Source of the DNA: Prorocentrum cordatum
Taxonomy: Eukaryota; Sar; Dinophyceae; Prorocentrales; Prorocentraceae
DNA: 64,000 nucleotides
Direction of reading: 5' to 3'
Assembly: GCA_963575745.1 (NCBI GenBank)
Contig: CAUYUJ010008624.1
Location: 411,570-475,569 of the forward strand
Shown: in pieces, positions 62,452 to 64,000 of the stretch
Position numbering within the stretch: the stretch's first letter is position 1
How the letters are laid out: every line of letters starts with the position of its first letter
Program-made: the position numbers and the translations under genes
The notes under the pieces: model-generated
Told to the model about the DNA's origin: nothing
What the model saw: only the letters and a program-made list of their open reading frames with translations
The model's database searches: none

Positions 62452-64000
62452 GTGCATTTTTCCCGCAGCCTAGCAGTGCGCAGCCGCGCGCGATTGCACC
62501 CGGCAGGCGTCTTGCCGTTGCGCTGCGGGGCCAAGGGCCAGGCCCAACTGATCAGCGTGCATCTCGACCCGATCCTGAGCGACCCTGAGAAGGGATCGGT
62601 AATCCGCGCTGCTGCTGCTGCTGCGCATGCGCTTCCACTAGATCAGGCCCGGGTGATTCTCAGGGGGGACTTCAATTTTTTGGGAGGGGGGGGGGGCGGG
62701 GCCTTGCCGACGGGCGGGGGCCCACCCCCGAGCGCGAAGGCATGGGTCGGAAGTTTTGAAGGTCCTTTGGGCACCTTGCCGAAATCGCTCTGGTGCGTTC
62801 AGATCGGAGAGTGGGGAAGATGGTGTTCTCAGCCTTGGGAGACTGAGTCGGTTCTACATATCCGCGGCTACCTCTGACATGTTAGATGCCACGCCGCGGG
62901 GCGGCGCCGCGGCCCACGCGCGTGACCCCGAGCAGCCTGGCGAGCGCATTCCCGCCCAGTTGCAGTTCTCGCCTGGCGGCCAGGCGAATCCGGTGACCCC
63001 CTCGTGGATTGTGAAGAGCCCAGGCCTTGATGGCGAAATCATCGAAGCGATCAGCCCCGCTCAGATGCCCCTGGGCCTCTTCGAGAAGCTCTCGGCCAGG
63101 GCGTTCCCCTGCGGCCCTGGGGCCGACGCTCAGATGCCTTCGGCGCGCGCGAAGTTTGTTCGAACCGTTTGCGGCGGCAAGTCTGGGGGAGTCGCTCAGC
63201 GCATTCGTGTGATGCCCGCCCTTAGTTTTCTTGTTGATGCCGACGACCGTTGCTGTCGGGGCGCCCCGAAGTTCCATCGAGGGGCGGCCGCGCTTCGGCG
63301 CTCCGTCTTGCAGCGGGAGCTGCGCGAGCATATTGCAGGAGGCGTCGCGCTTGATGGTGGAAGGTCGCAGAGGCCGCGCCGGCCCCTTAAGCAGTGGTCT
63401 CCGAAAAAGCGAAAGATTGCACGCGCTTCCGCGCCCGACCCAGCCGGTGAGGTTCCGCCCGATCCGTCGAAGAACGCTGCGATCTTGGCCAAGCGTTGGG
63501 GGGCCTCGCGCGGCAGAGCCGATGTCCGACGGATGCCGCTACCAGAAGTTTTCTGTCGAATTCTGCGACGCAGGAGGCTGCCCCTGGCATCGAGTGGAAG
63601 ATCGACGATCGCACCTTCGTGAGCGAGCTTTCTGGGAGACGGGGCTCCGCCGCAGGCCCCGGCGGAGTGCCGTGCAGCGCGTGGCGTTGTGCCGGCGAAG
63701 CTGCTCATGGGGCCTTGCGTCAGGTGCATCTGGCCATCTTGGACGACCCCGCCCGAGGGCCCCAGCAAGAAGGCTTCTCCCGCCGAAATCGACCGCCCCC
63801 GCCGTGGCCAGCCTCCTTGAGATCTCACGTGAAGCTTCCGCGGCGCGCCAGATTGCCCTCGGTGGCGCCGACGGCAAAATCGCGCAATCGTGCATCTTGC
63901 ACTCGTGGAGCCCCTTGTTCAACGGTGCCAGCGCGGCGTCTTCGGCCCCCGAATTTGTTTTATTCGCATGCGCTTGGCGCTGGGCAACATTGCTTGCTTG
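62452..64000 (+). mobile_element. LINE-type retrotransposon, copy 3, runs off the window
   Basis: Endonuclease: AKGQAQLISVHLDPILSD and QARVILRGDFNFLG (frame of 62452), with an intact GDFN metal-site motif. After a frameshift near 62760-62820, GRLSRFYISAATSDML and GERIPAQLQFSPGGQ follow (where SDH is expected there is GER), then TPSWIVKSPGL and AKFVRTVCGGKSGGV, typical of the linker. Around 63560-63620 the frame changes again to give EWKIDDRTFVSELSG and RRGSAAGPGGVPCSAWRCAG, matching the reverse-transcriptase fingers (SAPGPDGIPY.AWR) with D replaced by G. A further piece, EASAARQIALGGADGKIAQS, resembles RPI.L.N.D.K. At least three frame changes make this copy inactive. The rest lies beyond the window. 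Confidence 0.7.

Overview
The window is nuclear DNA of a dinoflagellate. The genus cannot be fixed from sequence alone. The evidence is: two tandem relics of the dinoflagellate spliced leader at 55436-55472; LINE and Ty1/copia-like retrotransposon relics of the type common in dinoflagellate genomes; short introns built from terminal-inverted-repeat (introner-like) elements, one apparently with a GA donor and AG acceptor; strongly GC-rich unique sequence; and a very large load of micro-, mini- and satellite repeats. I see no prokaryotic operons, rRNA, tRNA or CRISPR arrays. Most long open frames are by-products of GC-rich or tandemly repeated DNA.

Layout. 0-5.8 kb: a strong hairpin, a dimeric 286-bp repeat, purine and CTC tracts, and a 90-bp minisatellite interrupted by a dispersed element bounded by CCCTACCTAG/CTAGGTAGGG termini. 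5.8-10.8 kb: a decayed LINE (coiled-coil ORF, endonuclease, start of reverse transcriptase). 11.8-12.9 kb: the one clearly recognisable cellular gene, a METTL21-type (family 16) methyltransferase, interrupted by one introner-like intron and abutted by a second. 13.2-15.9 kb: exon-like scraps, another introner-like element, and the second CTAGGTAGGG element. 15.9-25.1 kb: trinucleotide arrays and dispersed duplications with two exon-like pieces. 25.3-26.5 kb: two LINE fragments. 26.5-35.6 kb: GC-rich DNA with unassigned open frames. 35.7-37.7 kb: a 128-bp minisatellite. 38-39.3 kb: an AT-rich island. 39.9-41.1 kb: a large inverted repeat. 42.6-49.4 kb: coiled-coil and zinc-finger-like fragments followed by a decayed copia-like RNase H region. 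49.6-52 kb: unassigned open frames. 54-54.7 kb: a second copy of the 14-kb dispersed repeat. 55.2-62.1 kb: a spliced-leader-bearing, retroposed gene whose possible 3' part lies beyond about 5.4 kb of satellites (including a 14-copy 216-bp array). 62.5-64 kb: a third LINE running off the end.

The genes do not form a pathway. The picture is of one housekeeping-type methyltransferase gene and one recycled-mRNA gene set in retrotransposon remains and tandem repeats. Gene identities rest on motif recognition by eye; splice sites are predictions from reading-frame continuity and sequence signals.
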